Positions 17,113 through 25,857 of a stretch of 64,000 bases of DNA are shown piece by piece. Every line of letters begins with the position of its first letter. Position 1 is the first letter of the stretch. The stretch comes from 20CM-2-65-7 sp963830455. Lineage in GTDB: Bacteria > Gemmatimonadota > Gemmatimonadetes > Gemmatimonadales > GWC2-71-9. The DNA lies in assembly GCA_963830455.1 (NCBI GenBank), contig CAWHMT010000008.1, forward strand, positions 186,001 through 250,000. The letters run 5' to 3'. The position numbers and the translations under genes were made by a program. The notes beneath the pieces were generated by a model that was not told the origin of the DNA, did not search any database, and saw nothing but the letters and a program-made list of their open reading frames with translations.

Positions 17113-18416
17113 GTCAGCGCGGCCGCCTGGAAATCGTAATCCTCGCTCGCCGTAATGCGCGCGCGCACAAACTCTCCCGGCTGAGCCCACCCACCCTGTT
17201 CCAGGTAGGTCACGCCATCGACGTCATCGGCCTGCCACTGCACGCGTCCCGCCTTGACCCCGCTCTCCTCTTCGAGCCCGTCCACCAGCACATCGACTTC
17301 GCGCCCCACGAACCGTTCCAGCCGCTCCGCGGAGATGCTACGCTGTACCTCGACGACTTCTGCTAGACGATCCTGCTTGACGGTTTCCTCGACGTCGTCT
17401 TCGTATTGCATCGCCCGGGTGCCCTCCTGCGGCGAATACGCGAACGCCCCCATCCGGTCGAACTGCGCTTCCTCGAGAAAGGCGAGGAGCGCGCGGAAAT
17501 CCTCCTCGGTCTCCCCGGGGAACCCGACGAGGCACGTGGTCCGGATCGCGAGATCGGGAATCGCCTCGCGCAGCCAGGCCAGCTTGTCGCGCAGCGTGCG
17601 GAGGCGCTCCGGCCGGCGCATCCGCTCCAGCATGCGGTCAGTGGCGTGCTGAATCGGCATGTCGATGTAGGGCACGATCCGGGACTCACGAGCCATCAGG
17701 TCGACCAGTCGCTCATTGATTCCAGCGGAGTAGACGTACAGGAGCCGGAACCACGGCACCGTTGTCTCGCGCAGCAGCGCCTCGATCAGGTCCGGTAACT
17801 TTGGCCCACCGAGCCCCAAATCCCTACCCCAATGCCCCAAGTCTTGCGCGACGAGATTGATCTCCTTGGCACCCTGGTCCTCGAGCACCTGTGCTTCGCG
17901 GACAAGACGCGCGAGCGGCTCGGAGCGATGCTTCCCGCGCATCAGGGGGATCGCGCAGAACGCACAGGTGTGATCGCAGCCTTCGGAGATCTTCAGGTAC
18001 CGTACGTGCGACTGCTCGCCGAGGAACTGCCGTACGCCGGGATGCTTCGCGACCGGGTCTTCGATCAAGCCGCGCCGCGCGAGCTCGGGAACCAGGTGGT
18101 GCAGCTCGGAGAATCCCAGAAAGAGATCGATCTCGGGAATCTCAGTCTGCAGCTCATGCTTGTATCGCTGCACGAGACAACCGACCGCCACGACCGCCTT
18201 GACCGCCGCAGTTGTCTTTAGTTTCGCGGCTTCGAGCATCGCGTCGATCGATTCCTGCTTCGCGGCGTCGATGAACCCGCAGGTGTTGACGAGAATGACG
18301 TCCGCCGCCGCCAGCTCGGGCGTCACGACGGCGCCGTGGCCGACCAGCTCGCCCACCAGCCGCTCGGAGTCCACCGTCGCCTTGTCACAGCCGAGGGAGA
18401 TGACGCCCAGCTTCAT
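17109..18416 (-). CDS. rimO: Ribosomal protein S12 methylthiotransferase
   Basis: 435 residues. RimO is a radical-SAM enzyme that adds a methylthio group to an aspartate of S12. The N-terminal UPF0004 domain starts VISLGCDKATVDSE, followed by the VNTCGFIDAAKQES and GCLVQRY cysteines. The radical-SAM cluster CDHTCAFCAIPLMRGKHRSEP has the CxxxCxxC spacing, and a C-terminal TRAM domain follows. The CAIPLMRGKHRS sequence favours RimO over MiaB. ATG 18416 overlaps yajQ by 4 bp. Confidence 0.95.
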   Translation of the reverse strand: MKLGVISLGCDKATVDSERLVGELVGHGAVVTPELAAADVILVNTCGFIDAAKQESIDAMLEAAKLKTTAAVKAVVAVGCLVQRYKHELQTEIPEIDLFLGFSELHHLVPELARRGLIEDPVAKHPGVRQFLGEQSHVRYLKISEGCDHTCAFCAIPLMRGKHRSEPLARLVREAQVLEDQGAKEINLVAQDLGHWGRDLGLGGPKLPDLIEALLRETTVPWFRLLYVYSAGINERLVDLMARESRIVPYIDMPIQHATDRMLERMRRPERLRTLRDKLAWLREAIPDLAIRTTCLVGFPGETEEDFRALLAFLEEAQFDRMGAFAYSPQEGTRAMQYEDDVEETVKQDRLAEVVEVQRSISAERLERFVGREVDVLVDGLEEESGVKAGRVQWQADDVDGVTYLEQGGWAQPGEFVRARITASEDYDFQAAALT

Positions 18417-18916
18417 CCGCGGTAGTTCCCGAACCGGAGCTCGAGACCAAAATCCTGAGACCGCAGGAACGCGATGACTTCCTGCAGCTCGTCTTTGGAT
18501 GGCGCCGTAACGCGAATTTCTTCGCCCTGAATGGAGCCTTGAGCCTTCTTGAACTTCTTGTCCTTGATTGCTTTCACGATCGCTTTCGCTTTTTCCTGCG
18601 GAATGCCCTGGGTCAGCTTGATCTCGCGGCGCACCGTATCGTTGGCCGCGGGCGTGATCGCGCCGAGCTCCATGTTTTTCACGGGCACGCCGCGCTTGAT
18701 CATCTTCGACTGCAGCACGTCGAACAGCGCTTTCATCTTGAAATCGTCATCGGCGACGAGCGTCAGGGTCGCCTTGGGGCGGTCAAAGGCAATCGACGCC
18801 TTCGACCCCTTAAAGTCGTAGCGTTGCGCGACCTCTTTGGACGCTTGATTAACGGCGTTGTCGACCTCCTGGAGGTCGGCGCCGGTGGAGATATCGAACG
18901 ACGCTTGGGATGCCAT
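18413..18916 (-). CDS. yajQ: YajQ-family nucleotide-binding protein
   Basis: 167 residues, standard family length, with the MASQASFDIST start, the RYDFKGSKASIAFD segment and a C-terminal FGLELRFGNYR. YajQ-like proteins bind nucleotides; in Xanthomonas a member acts as a cyclic di-GMP effector. An HD-GYP protein is encoded at 5034-6989. It sits 27 bp downstream of the sigma factor gene and is coupled to rimO by a 4-bp overlap. Confidence 0.93.
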   Translation of the reverse strand: MASQASFDISTGADLQEVDNAVNQASKEVAQRYDFKGSKASIAFDRPKATLTLVADDDFKMKALFDVLQSKMIKRGVPVKNMELGAITPAANDTVRREIKLTQGIPQEKAKAIVKAIKDKKFKKAQGSIQGEEIRVTAPSKDELQEVIAFLRSQDFGLELRFGNYRG

Positions 18917-18943
18917 AGGGCGGGAAAGATACCCGCCCCAGGC

Positions 18944-19801
18944 CTAGGACAGGAAGCTTTCCAGCGCGCGGGCCCTGGAGACGTGACGCAGGCGCGCGAG
19001 CGCCTTCTCCTTCAGTTGCCGCACGCGTTCCCGCGTGATCCCCAGCTGCGAGCCGATTTCCTCGAGGGTCATCGGCTCCTGCCCCTCGAGCCCGAAATAC
19101 AACCGCAGGATGCGGGCCTCGCGCTCCTTCAACGTGGACAGGACCGATTCAATGGATTCGGTGAGCGCGTGCTCGAAGATCTCGTCGTCGGGACCGGGAT
19201 TCGTGGTATCGGGCAGGTAGTCGAGCAGCTTGTTGTCTTCGCCGGGCGTGAGCGGCGCGTCGAGCGAGAGATGGGCCTGCGAAATCGACAGCGTCTTTGC
19301 GACTTCTTCCTCGGAGATGTCCATCCCCTCGGCGATCTCTTCGACCGTGGGCTCGCGCCCGAGCTCCTGAAGTAATGAGGCCGAGCGCTTGCCGATGCGA
19401 TGCAGCGTGCCGGCGCGGTTCAACGGCACGCGCACGATGCGCGACTGCTCGGCGAGCGCCTGCAGGATCGCCTGGCGGATCCACCATACGGCGTAGGAGA
19501 TGAACTTGATCCCTTTGGTCTCGTCGAACTTGTGAGCCGCGCGGATCAGGCCGAGGTTGCCCTCGTTGATCAGGTCGGACAGCGACACGCCCTGATTCTG
19601 ATATTTCTTGGCGACCGAAACGACGAAACGCAGGTTGGAGCGCACCAGCTTGTCGAGCGCCTCAGGATCCTGTTGCTTGATCCGCTGCGCGAGGGTGACC
19701 TCTTCCTCTCGCGTGATCAGCGGATACTGGCTGATTTCCCGCAGATACTGATCCAGGGATCCCTCGTCAAATGATGCGCGCTTCGCCGTATTCAATTGCA
19801 T
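18944..19801 (-). CDS. Sigma-70 family factor, RpoD/SigA-like
   Basis: 285 residues, short because region 1.1 and the non-conserved insert are missing. It has region 1.2 (DQYLREISQYPLITREEE), a full region 2 (LRFVVSVAKKYQNQGVSLSDLINEGNLGLIRAAHKFD, then FISYAVWWIRQAILQAL), region 3 and a region 4 helix-turn-helix (MTLEEIGSQLGITRERVRQLKEKALARLRH). All regions needed for -10 and -35 recognition are present, so it may be the primary sigma factor of a lineage with short forms, or a group 2 sigma. A GAGGAG ribosome binding site precedes ATG 19801. Confidence 0.9.
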   Translation of the reverse strand: MQLNTAKRASFDEGSLDQYLREISQYPLITREEEVTLAQRIKQQDPEALDKLVRSNLRFVVSVAKKYQNQGVSLSDLINEGNLGLIRAAHKFDETKGIKFISYAVWWIRQAILQALAEQSRIVRVPLNRAGTLHRIGKRSASLLQELGREPTVEEIAEGMDISEEEVAKTLSISQAHLSLDAPLTPGEDNKLLDYLPDTTNPGPDDEIFEHALTESIESVLSTLKEREARILRLYFGLEGQEPMTLEEIGSQLGITRERVRQLKEKALARLRHVSRARALESFLS

Positions 19802-19834
19802 GGAATGGTAACTCCTCGAGGGGGTTGCACCACT

Positions 19835-20632
19835 CTAGCGAATCAGCGAACCGAGCCGGCTCCAGCGAATATCGGTCAACCAGGGCAGCGCATCACGCGT
19901 CGCCCGGTCATAACTGAAATAAACCACGAGCGGGCGGCCCTTCACCGCGCTCGCGTCCACGAACCCCCAATACCGTGAATCGGCGGAATTGTCACGATTG
20001 TCGCCGAGCACGAAGTACTTGTCCATCGGCACGCGCAGCGGGCCCCACGTATCGCGCGTGGGATGATAGCGCCGCCGCTGCTCGTCGCTGCGTCGCACCA
20101 AATACTCGCGCTGCCAGTTGAACTCGGGATCGAACCCATCGTGCAGTGGATCGACGCGCTGTACGTACGGCTCCTCGATCGCCCGACCGTTCACGTACAC
20201 CTGTCCAAACCGCATCTCGACGATGTCCCCGGAAACACCGATGACGCGCTTCACATAGCTCAGCGCCGGGTCTTTGGGATAAGCGAACACGATCACGTCA
20301 CCAAGGCGCGGCGAGTTGAAGCCTGGCAGCCGGGCGTTGGTCCCGGGAATCTGCGCGCCGTACACGGCTTTGTTCACGAACAAAAAGTCCCCGGCCAGCA
20401 GCGTCCGTTCCATGCTGCCGGAGGGGATCTGGAATGCTTCAAGAAGGAAAGTACGAATCATGAGGAACAACACGAGCGCCATACCGAGCGACCGCATCCA
20501 ACTGTCGAACCAGCGCGCAAATACGGAGCGCTGCCTTGGCGGGTACGGCGGTGGCTGGTTCGGCAGGGGGGGCGCCGGGAGCCGGGGCGTGTTTACGCCG
20601 TTGCCGGCGAACGGGGCTCCCAAGTCATGCAT
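19835..20632 (-). CDS. lepB: Signal peptidase I
   Basis: 265 residues from ATG 20632. It cleaves signal peptides of exported proteins at the periplasmic face. A proline-rich cytosolic N-terminus is followed by one membrane helix (GMALVLFLMIRTFLLEAFQIPSGSM), with the catalytic Ser in PSGSMERTLL and the catalytic Lys in YVKRVIGVSGD. The GDNRDNSADSRYWGFV box is conserved. It is 33 bp upstream of the sigma factor gene on the same strand, so the two may be co-transcribed. Confidence 0.93.
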   Translation of the reverse strand: MHDLGAPFAGNGVNTPRLPAPPLPNQPPPYPPRQRSVFARWFDSWMRSLGMALVLFLMIRTFLLEAFQIPSGSMERTLLAGDFLFVNKAVYGAQIPGTNARLPGFNSPRLGDVIVFAYPKDPALSYVKRVIGVSGDIVEMRFGQVYVNGRAIEEPYVQRVDPLHDGFDPEFNWQREYLVRRSDEQRRRYHPTRDTWGPLRVPMDKYFVLGDNRDNSADSRYWGFVDASAVKGRPLVVYFSYDRATRDALPWLTDIRWSRLGSLIR

Positions 20633-20642
20633 GCGACTTATC

Positions 20643-20888
20643 TTAGCAATGCGGCCCGCACGGCGCAACAGTGACGCCCCATCCACGGGCCGCAGCCCAT
20701 TGCCTAACTCTTACTCGGAATTCCGTCACAGGGTCAGTGTGACTTACGCGGGCCGCGAGACATGCTACTCGACCCTCCCGCTCGGTCCGCGCCCAGGTGA
20801 CTGTCGTTTCGGGCAACGCATCGAGCGCGTCTCCCAGGAGCGGCGCGCCGCCAGTCGCGAGGATCACGACGACAGACTCGTACGGCAT
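20643..20888 (-). CDS. Small hypothetical protein
   Basis: 81 residues from ATG 20888, ending 10 bp ahead of lepB on the same strand. It begins MPYESVVVILATGG and is of mixed composition with three cysteines near the C-terminus and centre; I do not recognise a family. Position directly upstream of lepB in a tightly packed co-directional block is the main support, and the ribosome binding site is weak. The rest of 20633-20968 holds nothing else that I can identify. Confidence 0.35.
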   Translation of the reverse strand: MPYESVVVILATGGAPLLGDALDALPETTVTWARTEREGRVACLAARVSHTDPVTEFRVRVRQWAAARGWGVTVAPCGPHC

Positions 20889-20968
20889 GGCCTGACGTTA
20901 GCCGTCCGCGCGTGATGACCATCACCCTTCTGCCGCATTGTGGAGCGTTTCGCCGCCGGAGGGCAGGA

Positions 20969-21226
20969 CTAGGGGCTGACCTCGGTGTCGATCTGCGCCC
21001 GCTGGAGGTGTCCCGAGAAGTCGACGTAGATCGTCTTGGTCTCGGAGTAGGAGTCGTAGACCTCCCATCCCCCTTCGCGGTGGCCGTTGCCCGTCTGCTT
21101 GACGCCGCCGAAGGGGAGATGGGCCTCCGCGCCGATCGTCGGCGCGTTGACGTATGTGATGCCGTTGTCGAGATCGGTCATCGCCTTGAAGGCACCGTTG
21201 ACGTCGCGGGTGTAGAGCGAGCTCGT
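20969..21226 (-). pseudogene. Duplicated 3' end of the aldehyde dehydrogenase gene
   Basis: The last 80 or so codons of an aldehyde dehydrogenase, from LYTRDVNGAFKAMTDLD to RAQIDTEVSP, in frame with a stop but with no start or catalytic core. It closely matches the C-terminus of the complete gene at 22449-23951 (roughly 85 percent identical by eye at DNA level). The similarity begins within a few bases of the aminotransferase stop codon, so the fragment is joined directly to that gene. It is not expected to make an enzyme. Confidence 0.85.
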
Positions 21227-22452
21227 TACTTCAACCCCGCCAAGCTGCCTCCATCGGTCGGAGAAGCGACCGCGAGCTCGCTGACGCATTCGCGGATCCG
21301 CTCGAGCGCGAGATCGAGATCGGCGGGCTGGACCGCGAACGACAGGCGCAGATGTCCCGCGCCTGCGGGTCCGAAGCCGGTGCCGGGCAGAACGGCCACA
21401 CCGTGCGTTTCCAGCAGAAGCGTGGCGAGCTGCTGCGTCGAGAGACCCGCCTCCTCCTCGACCTGCCGCACGTCGGGGAACGCGAAGAACGTCCCGTCGG
21501 GTCGAGCGCAGCGGATGCCGGGCAGACCATTCAAACCATCGACCAGCCGATCCCTGCGGCCCTCGAGGCGCGCCACCGTTGCCGTCACCGCATCCTGCGG
21601 CCCGGTGAGCGCGGCGAGCCCAGCCAGCTGCACGAACGGTGGCGTACAGGACGTGCCGTTCAGCACCAACGTCGTCACGCGCTCGACCAGCGGCGCCGGG
21701 AGCACACCGAAGCCGAGCCGCCAGCCGGTCATGGAGTAGGTCTTCGAGAAGCTGTCCACGACGATGGTGCGCTCGAGCATTCCCGGCAGCGCGGCGATGC
21801 TATCCACACGGCCGTCAAAACAGATGCGGGCGTAGACCTCGTCCGAGATCACGACGAGGTTATGGCGCAGCGCGAGCTCAGCGACCCGTTGCAGAGTATC
21901 CGCCGTCGCGATGCCGCCGGTGGGATTCCCAGGAAGATTCAGGACGATTGCGCGCGTGCGCGGACCGATCAACGACGCGATCTGCTCAGCATCCAGCCGG
22001 CCCAGCGCATCGAGGGAGTAGCGAACCGGAACCGCCCCCGCGAACCGCACGACGGAGGGGTAGGTCGGGAAGCCGGGGTCAGGGACGAGCACTTCGTCGC
22101 CCGGTTCGAGCACGGCGTGGAAGGCGTAGAACACCATCGGCTTGGCGCCGGGGGTGATGACGACGTTGTCCGCCGCCGCACCCCGAATGCCGCGCCAGGC
22201 GAGCGACGCGGCAATCGCATCACGCAGGGCGGGCAGTCCGGCCGGGTTCACGTATCGCGTGTGGCCATCATGCAGGGCGCGCACGGCTGCCTCGACGACG
22301 TGGGGCTGCGTCGCGCCGTCTGGCTCGCCGATCTCGAGGTGGACGACGTGGCGGCCGGCGTCTTCGAGCTTGCGCGCCGCCACCAACACCTCGAACGCGC
22401 CTTCGCCCAGGAGAGCCAGGAGTCGACTGGAAGGAACGACGGGGCGCGTCAA
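21226..22452 (-). CDS. Class I/II PLP aminotransferase
   Basis: About 408 residues if it starts at TTG 22452, which overlaps the dehydrogenase stop by 4 bp. Fold type I aminotransferase motifs: HLEIGEPD near the N-terminus, YVNPAGLPALRDAIA, NLPGNPTGG, ISDEVYARICFDG and the PLP lysine in DSFSKTYSMTGWRLGFG. Closest in style to aspartate or aromatic aminotransferases (AspC family). With the upstream aldehyde dehydrogenase it could form an amine or amino-acid catabolic pair. The gene lies between the full dehydrogenase and a copy of its tail. Confidence 0.85.
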   Translation of the reverse strand: MTRPVVPSSRLLALLGEGAFEVLVAARKLEDAGRHVVHLEIGEPDGATQPHVVEAAVRALHDGHTRYVNPAGLPALRDAIAASLAWRGIRGAAADNVVITPGAKPMVFYAFHAVLEPGDEVLVPDPGFPTYPSVVRFAGAVPVRYSLDALGRLDAEQIASLIGPRTRAIVLNLPGNPTGGIATADTLQRVAELALRHNLVVISDEVYARICFDGRVDSIAALPGMLERTIVVDSFSKTYSMTGWRLGFGVLPAPLVERVTTLVLNGTSCTPPFVQLAGLAALTGPQDAVTATVARLEGRRDRLVDGLNGLPGIRCARPDGTFFAFPDVRQVEEEAGLSTQQLATLLLETHGVAVLPGTGFGPAGAGHLRLSFAVQPADLDLALERIRECVSELAVASPTDGGSLAGLK

Positions 22453-23951
22453 GGGCTGAATTCCGTGTCGATCTGCGCCCGCTGCAAGGTACCCGAGAAG
22501 TCGACGTAAATCGTCTTGGTCTCGGAATAGAAGTCGTAGACTTCCCATCCTCCTTCGCGGTGCCCGTTGCCGGTTTGCTTGACGCCGCCGAACGGGAGAT
22601 GGGCCTCGGCTCCGATCGTGGGTGCGTTCACGTAGGTGATCCCGGTGTCGAGCTCTGTCATGGCCTTGAACGCGCTGTTCACGTCGCGCGTGTATAGCGA
22701 GCTGGAGAGCCCGTACTGCACCCCGTTGTTGATGATGATCGCCGTCGCCAGATCGGCCGCCTTAATCACAGCAAGAACCGGGCCGAAGATCTCCTCCTGC
22801 TCGACCCGCATGCCCGGTTTGACGCCGGTCAGCACCGTCGGCTCGTAGAACCACCCGCACTCGAGCCGCTTGTCGCCCTGCGGAATCCTCCCGCCGAGGG
22901 CCACGCTGGCGCCTTCCTTCTTCGCGATCTCCACGTACTCGGCCACCTTCTGCCGCGCCTCTTCATGGATCAACGGGCCGACATCGGTCTTCTCGTCGAG
23001 ACCGGGCCCAAGCCGGAGCTTCGCGGCGCGATCGGTCAGCATTTTGACGAACGTGTCGTGGACCTTCTCGTGCAGAATGAGCCGGCTCGTGGCCGTGCAC
23101 CGCTGCCCCGTCGTGCCGAACGCCCCCCAGAGCACGCCATCGAGCGCGAGATCGAGATCGGCGTCGTCCATCACGATCATCGCGTTCTTGCCGCCCATCT
23201 CGAGCGACAGGCGCTTGTGCATCCTGCCGCAGGTCGCGCCGATCACCGACCCGGTCTCGGTGGATCCGGTGAACGAAATCACCGGTACATCGGCATGCTC
23301 GACGAGCGCGCGCCCAACGACCGAGCCCTGACCGTGCACGAGCTGCACCACTTCGGGGGGAAGCCCCGCCTCCAGCAGCACCTCCACCAGGATATGCCCG
23401 GTATGCGGCACGTCCTCGGCCGGCTTGAAGATCACCGCGTTCCCGCACAGCAGCGCCGGAAACATCTTCCACGTTGGGATCGCGAGCGGGAAGTTGAATG
23501 GTGTGATGAGCCCCGCGATCCCAATGGGGCGCCGATAGGTCATCGCCCACTTGTTGCGCAGCTCCGACGGCACCACTCGGCCGAACAGCCGCCGGCCCTC
23601 AGTCGCCGCGTAAAACGCGGTGTCGATCCCCTCCTGCACATCCCCGCCCGTCTCGGCGAGCACCTTCCCCATTTCGCGCGTCATGGCCTTGGCCATCTCG
23701 TCTTTGCGCTTGACCAACAGCTCCCCGACCCGCTGCAGTACCTGGCCGCGAATCGGCGCCGGAGTCTTCGACCACTGGGCAAAGCCGCGCTTCGCCGACG
23801 CGACCGCGCGCTTCAGATCGTCCGCGCCCGAGCGCGGAAACCGTCCGATCACGTCGTTCCAATCGGCCGGATTGCGGTTCTCGAAATACTCGGCCGTGGC
23901 GGGGACGACCCATTCGCCGGCAATGAAGTTCTTGAATTCAGGAGGTGCCAT
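22449..23951 (-). CDS. Aldehyde dehydrogenase, NAD(P)-dependent
   Basis: 500 residues from ATG 23951. Full ALDH superfamily architecture: NFIAGEWV start, TPFNFPLAIPTWKMFPAL cofactor loop, FTGSTETGSVIG, catalytic Glu region LSLEMGGKNA, catalytic Cys in GQRCTATSRL, EEIFGPVLAV and the C-terminal FGGVKQTGNGHREGG. It resembles the branch containing alpha-ketoglutarate semialdehyde dehydrogenases; the true substrate is not determined. Its 3' end is duplicated at 20969-21226. Confidence 0.9.
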   Translation of the reverse strand: MAPPEFKNFIAGEWVVPATAEYFENRNPADWNDVIGRFPRSGADDLKRAVASAKRGFAQWSKTPAPIRGQVLQRVGELLVKRKDEMAKAMTREMGKVLAETGGDVQEGIDTAFYAATEGRRLFGRVVPSELRNKWAMTYRRPIGIAGLITPFNFPLAIPTWKMFPALLCGNAVIFKPAEDVPHTGHILVEVLLEAGLPPEVVQLVHGQGSVVGRALVEHADVPVISFTGSTETGSVIGATCGRMHKRLSLEMGGKNAMIVMDDADLDLALDGVLWGAFGTTGQRCTATSRLILHEKVHDTFVKMLTDRAAKLRLGPGLDEKTDVGPLIHEEARQKVAEYVEIAKKEGASVALGGRIPQGDKRLECGWFYEPTVLTGVKPGMRVEQEEIFGPVLAVIKAADLATAIIINNGVQYGLSSSLYTRDVNSAFKAMTELDTGITYVNAPTIGAEAHLPFGGVKQTGNGHREGGWEVYDFYSETKTIYVDFSGTLQRAQIDTEFSP

Positions 23952-23956
23952 GGATC

Positions 23957-24427
23957 TCACGGTTTGGGACAGAAGAATGGAATGGGCTGCTTGCCATAAA
24001 TGCGCGGCAGGACCTGCCGGCCGGCCAACGCCAGACCCCAGATGATCAACACGATCGAGAGCGCATGCGCCCAGCCGAGGCGGCGCCTCCAGGACGACAA
24101 CGCGCTCCAGATGCCGGCGACGGTAACGGTCGTCGCCCCGATCAGGTAGAAGACGAGCTTGAATCCGCAGGCGTACGCGTAGGGCCAGACGAGCATCCCC
24201 ACGCCCAGCGCGAGGCCCAGGCCGACGCGGATCCAGGTGGTGAGCCAGGCGCGCCCGCGCGCGGGACCGGCCGGAGGCACGGCGCCCTGCCGCGAGACGG
24301 GAACCGTCGGCACGCCCCGGCTGAGCGTCGGATCGGCTTCCGGAAGCTTCGCGAGCAACTTGTCCACTTCGCGCATTTCGCGATCCCAGTCGCGGTCTTT
24401 CTGATCCTTTTCTTTTTCTTTGGTCAC
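23957..24427 (-). CDS. Hypothetical membrane protein with charged N-terminus
   Basis: About 156 residues from GTG 24427, which overlaps the sigma54-regulator stop by 4 bp. The first 35 residues are extremely charged and probably coiled coil (KEKEKDQKDRDWDREMREVDKLL), then a Pro/Arg linker and three hydrophobic helices (WIRVGLGLALGVGMLVWPYAYACGF, LVFYLIGATTVTVAGIW, ALSIVLIIWGLALAG). It ends five bases before the dehydrogenase start. Family not recognised. Confidence 0.65.
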   Translation of the reverse strand: MTKEKEKDQKDRDWDREMREVDKLLAKLPEADPTLSRGVPTVPVSRQGAVPPAGPARGRAWLTTWIRVGLGLALGVGMLVWPYAYACGFKLVFYLIGATTVTVAGIWSALSSWRRRLGWAHALSIVLIIWGLALAGRQVLPRIYGKQPIPFFCPKP

Positions 24428-25857
24428 TCGACATTCCCCCCGCCGCTGTCGCCCACGCCCCCGCCCGCGGTTCCGCCCGCGGTTCCGCCCCAACGGCCCA
24501 ATCCGTATCGCTCGATCTTCTTGTAGAGATTGCTGCGCGGCATCTGCAAGCTGCGCGCGGTCTCCGACACGTTCCAGTCGTGCTGCTGCAACTTACCCAG
24601 GAGGAACGCGCGTTCGGCGGCCTGCTTGAAGTCCTCGAATGTCGCCGCGCGCATCCACGCGGCGTCGGTCCCCTTCCCTCGTCCTCCCTCCCCCTTGCCC
24701 ACCAGCCGGTCCACATCGCTCTGCGTCACCGTAGATCCCGTCGCGAGAATGAGCAGCCGCTCGACCGCGTTCTTCAGCTCGCGGATGTTGCCCGGCCAGT
24801 CGTGCGCGTTGAGCCGCTCCAGCGCCGCAGCCTCGAACTCTTTGGGGGGCAAACCGCCGCGCTTCGTCAGCTCCTCGGCGAAATACGCGACGAGCTGCGC
24901 GATATCGCCACGGCGCTCGCGCAGCGGGGGCACGTGAATCGGCACGACGTTCAGCCGATACAGCAGGTCCTCGCGGAAATGCCCCTCCTCGATTTCGGAC
25001 CCCAGGTGCTTGTTGGTCGCGGCGATGACGCGGACGTCCACGGGCAGCGCTTTCCCCGACCCGACGCGGGAAATCATGCCTTCCTGGAGCGCGCGCAGCA
25101 CCTTGGCTTGCGCCGAGAGACTCATGTCGCCGATCTCATCGAGGAACAGGGTGCCCCCGTCGGCCAGCTCGAACTTGCCCGCGCGATCGGCGAACGCCCC
25201 GGTGAAGCTGCCCTTCATGTGGCCGAACAGCTCGCTCTCGATCAGCTCGGTGGGAATAGCCGCGCAGTTGACCTCTACGAACGGCCCCGCGGCGCGGGGG
25301 CTCAAGGCATGAATCGCGCGGGCGACCAGCTCTTTTCCGGTGCCGTTCTCTCCCGTGATGAGCACCCGGGCCGGCGTGGGCGCCACCTTCTCGAGCAAAC
25401 CGATCACCTGGCGAATCGCCTTGCTCGTTCCGACGATCTCGTACTGCGCCCGCACCTCCTGTTTCAGCCGCACGTTTTCGCTCACGAGCACGACGTGCTG
25501 GAGCGCGTTGCGCAGCGTCAGCAGGATCCGGTCGGTATCGAGCGGCTTTTCGAGGAAATCGTAGGCGCCGAGCTGCGTGGCTTCGACGGCCGTTTGAATC
25601 GTGCCGTGGCCGGAGATCATCACGACCTGCGCCTGTGAATCGAGCTCGCGCAGCTTCTTGAGCGTCTCGAGCCCGTCCATCCCTTCCATTTTGACGTCGA
25701 GAAACACGAGCTGGGGCTGGAACTCGGGATAAACGCGCACCGCCTCGTGGCCCGAGGCGCAGGTTTGGACTTCGATCTCTTCGTATTCGAGCACTTGCTT
25801 CAGCGCATCGCGAATGCCCCGCTCGTCATCCACGACCAGCACCCGGCGCGGACTCAT
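24424..25857 (-). CDS. NtrC-family sigma54-dependent response regulator
   Basis: 477 residues: receiver domain (VLVVDDERGIRDALKQ; phospho-acceptor in LVFLDVKMEGMDG; KP at FLEKPLD), then AAA+ ATPase with GENGTGKELVARAIH Walker A, the sigma54-contact motif KGSFTGAFADR, Walker B GGTLFLDEIGDM, and a Fis-type helix-turn-helix (SETARSLQMPRSNLYKKIERYGL). The GSFTGA variant of GAFTGA is common. The C-terminal tail is a Gly/Thr/Ala tract (GGTAGGTAGGGVGDSGGG) encoded by a 12-bp tandem repeat. No cognate kinase lies beside it. Confidence 0.92.
   Translation of the reverse strand: MSPRRVLVVDDERGIRDALKQVLEYEEIEVQTCASGHEAVRVYPEFQPQLVFLDVKMEGMDGLETLKKLRELDSQAQVVMISGHGTIQTAVEATQLGAYDFLEKPLDTDRILLTLRNALQHVVLVSENVRLKQEVRAQYEIVGTSKAIRQVIGLLEKVAPTPARVLITGENGTGKELVARAIHALSPRAAGPFVEVNCAAIPTELIESELFGHMKGSFTGAFADRAGKFELADGGTLFLDEIGDMSLSAQAKVLRALQEGMISRVGSGKALPVDVRVIAATNKHLGSEIEEGHFREDLLYRLNVVPIHVPPLRERRGDIAQLVAYFAEELTKRGGLPPKEFEAAALERLNAHDWPGNIRELKNAVERLLILATGSTVTQSDVDRLVGKGEGGRGKGTDAAWMRAATFEDFKQAAERAFLLGKLQQHDWNVSETARSLQMPRSNLYKKIERYGLGRWGGTAGGTAGGGVGDSGGGNVE

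Noticed and set aside
23952..24716. Upstream extension of the aldehyde dehydrogenase frame
   Set aside because: It would overlap two other genes in a different frame, and the ALDH family begins at the NFIAGEW segment.
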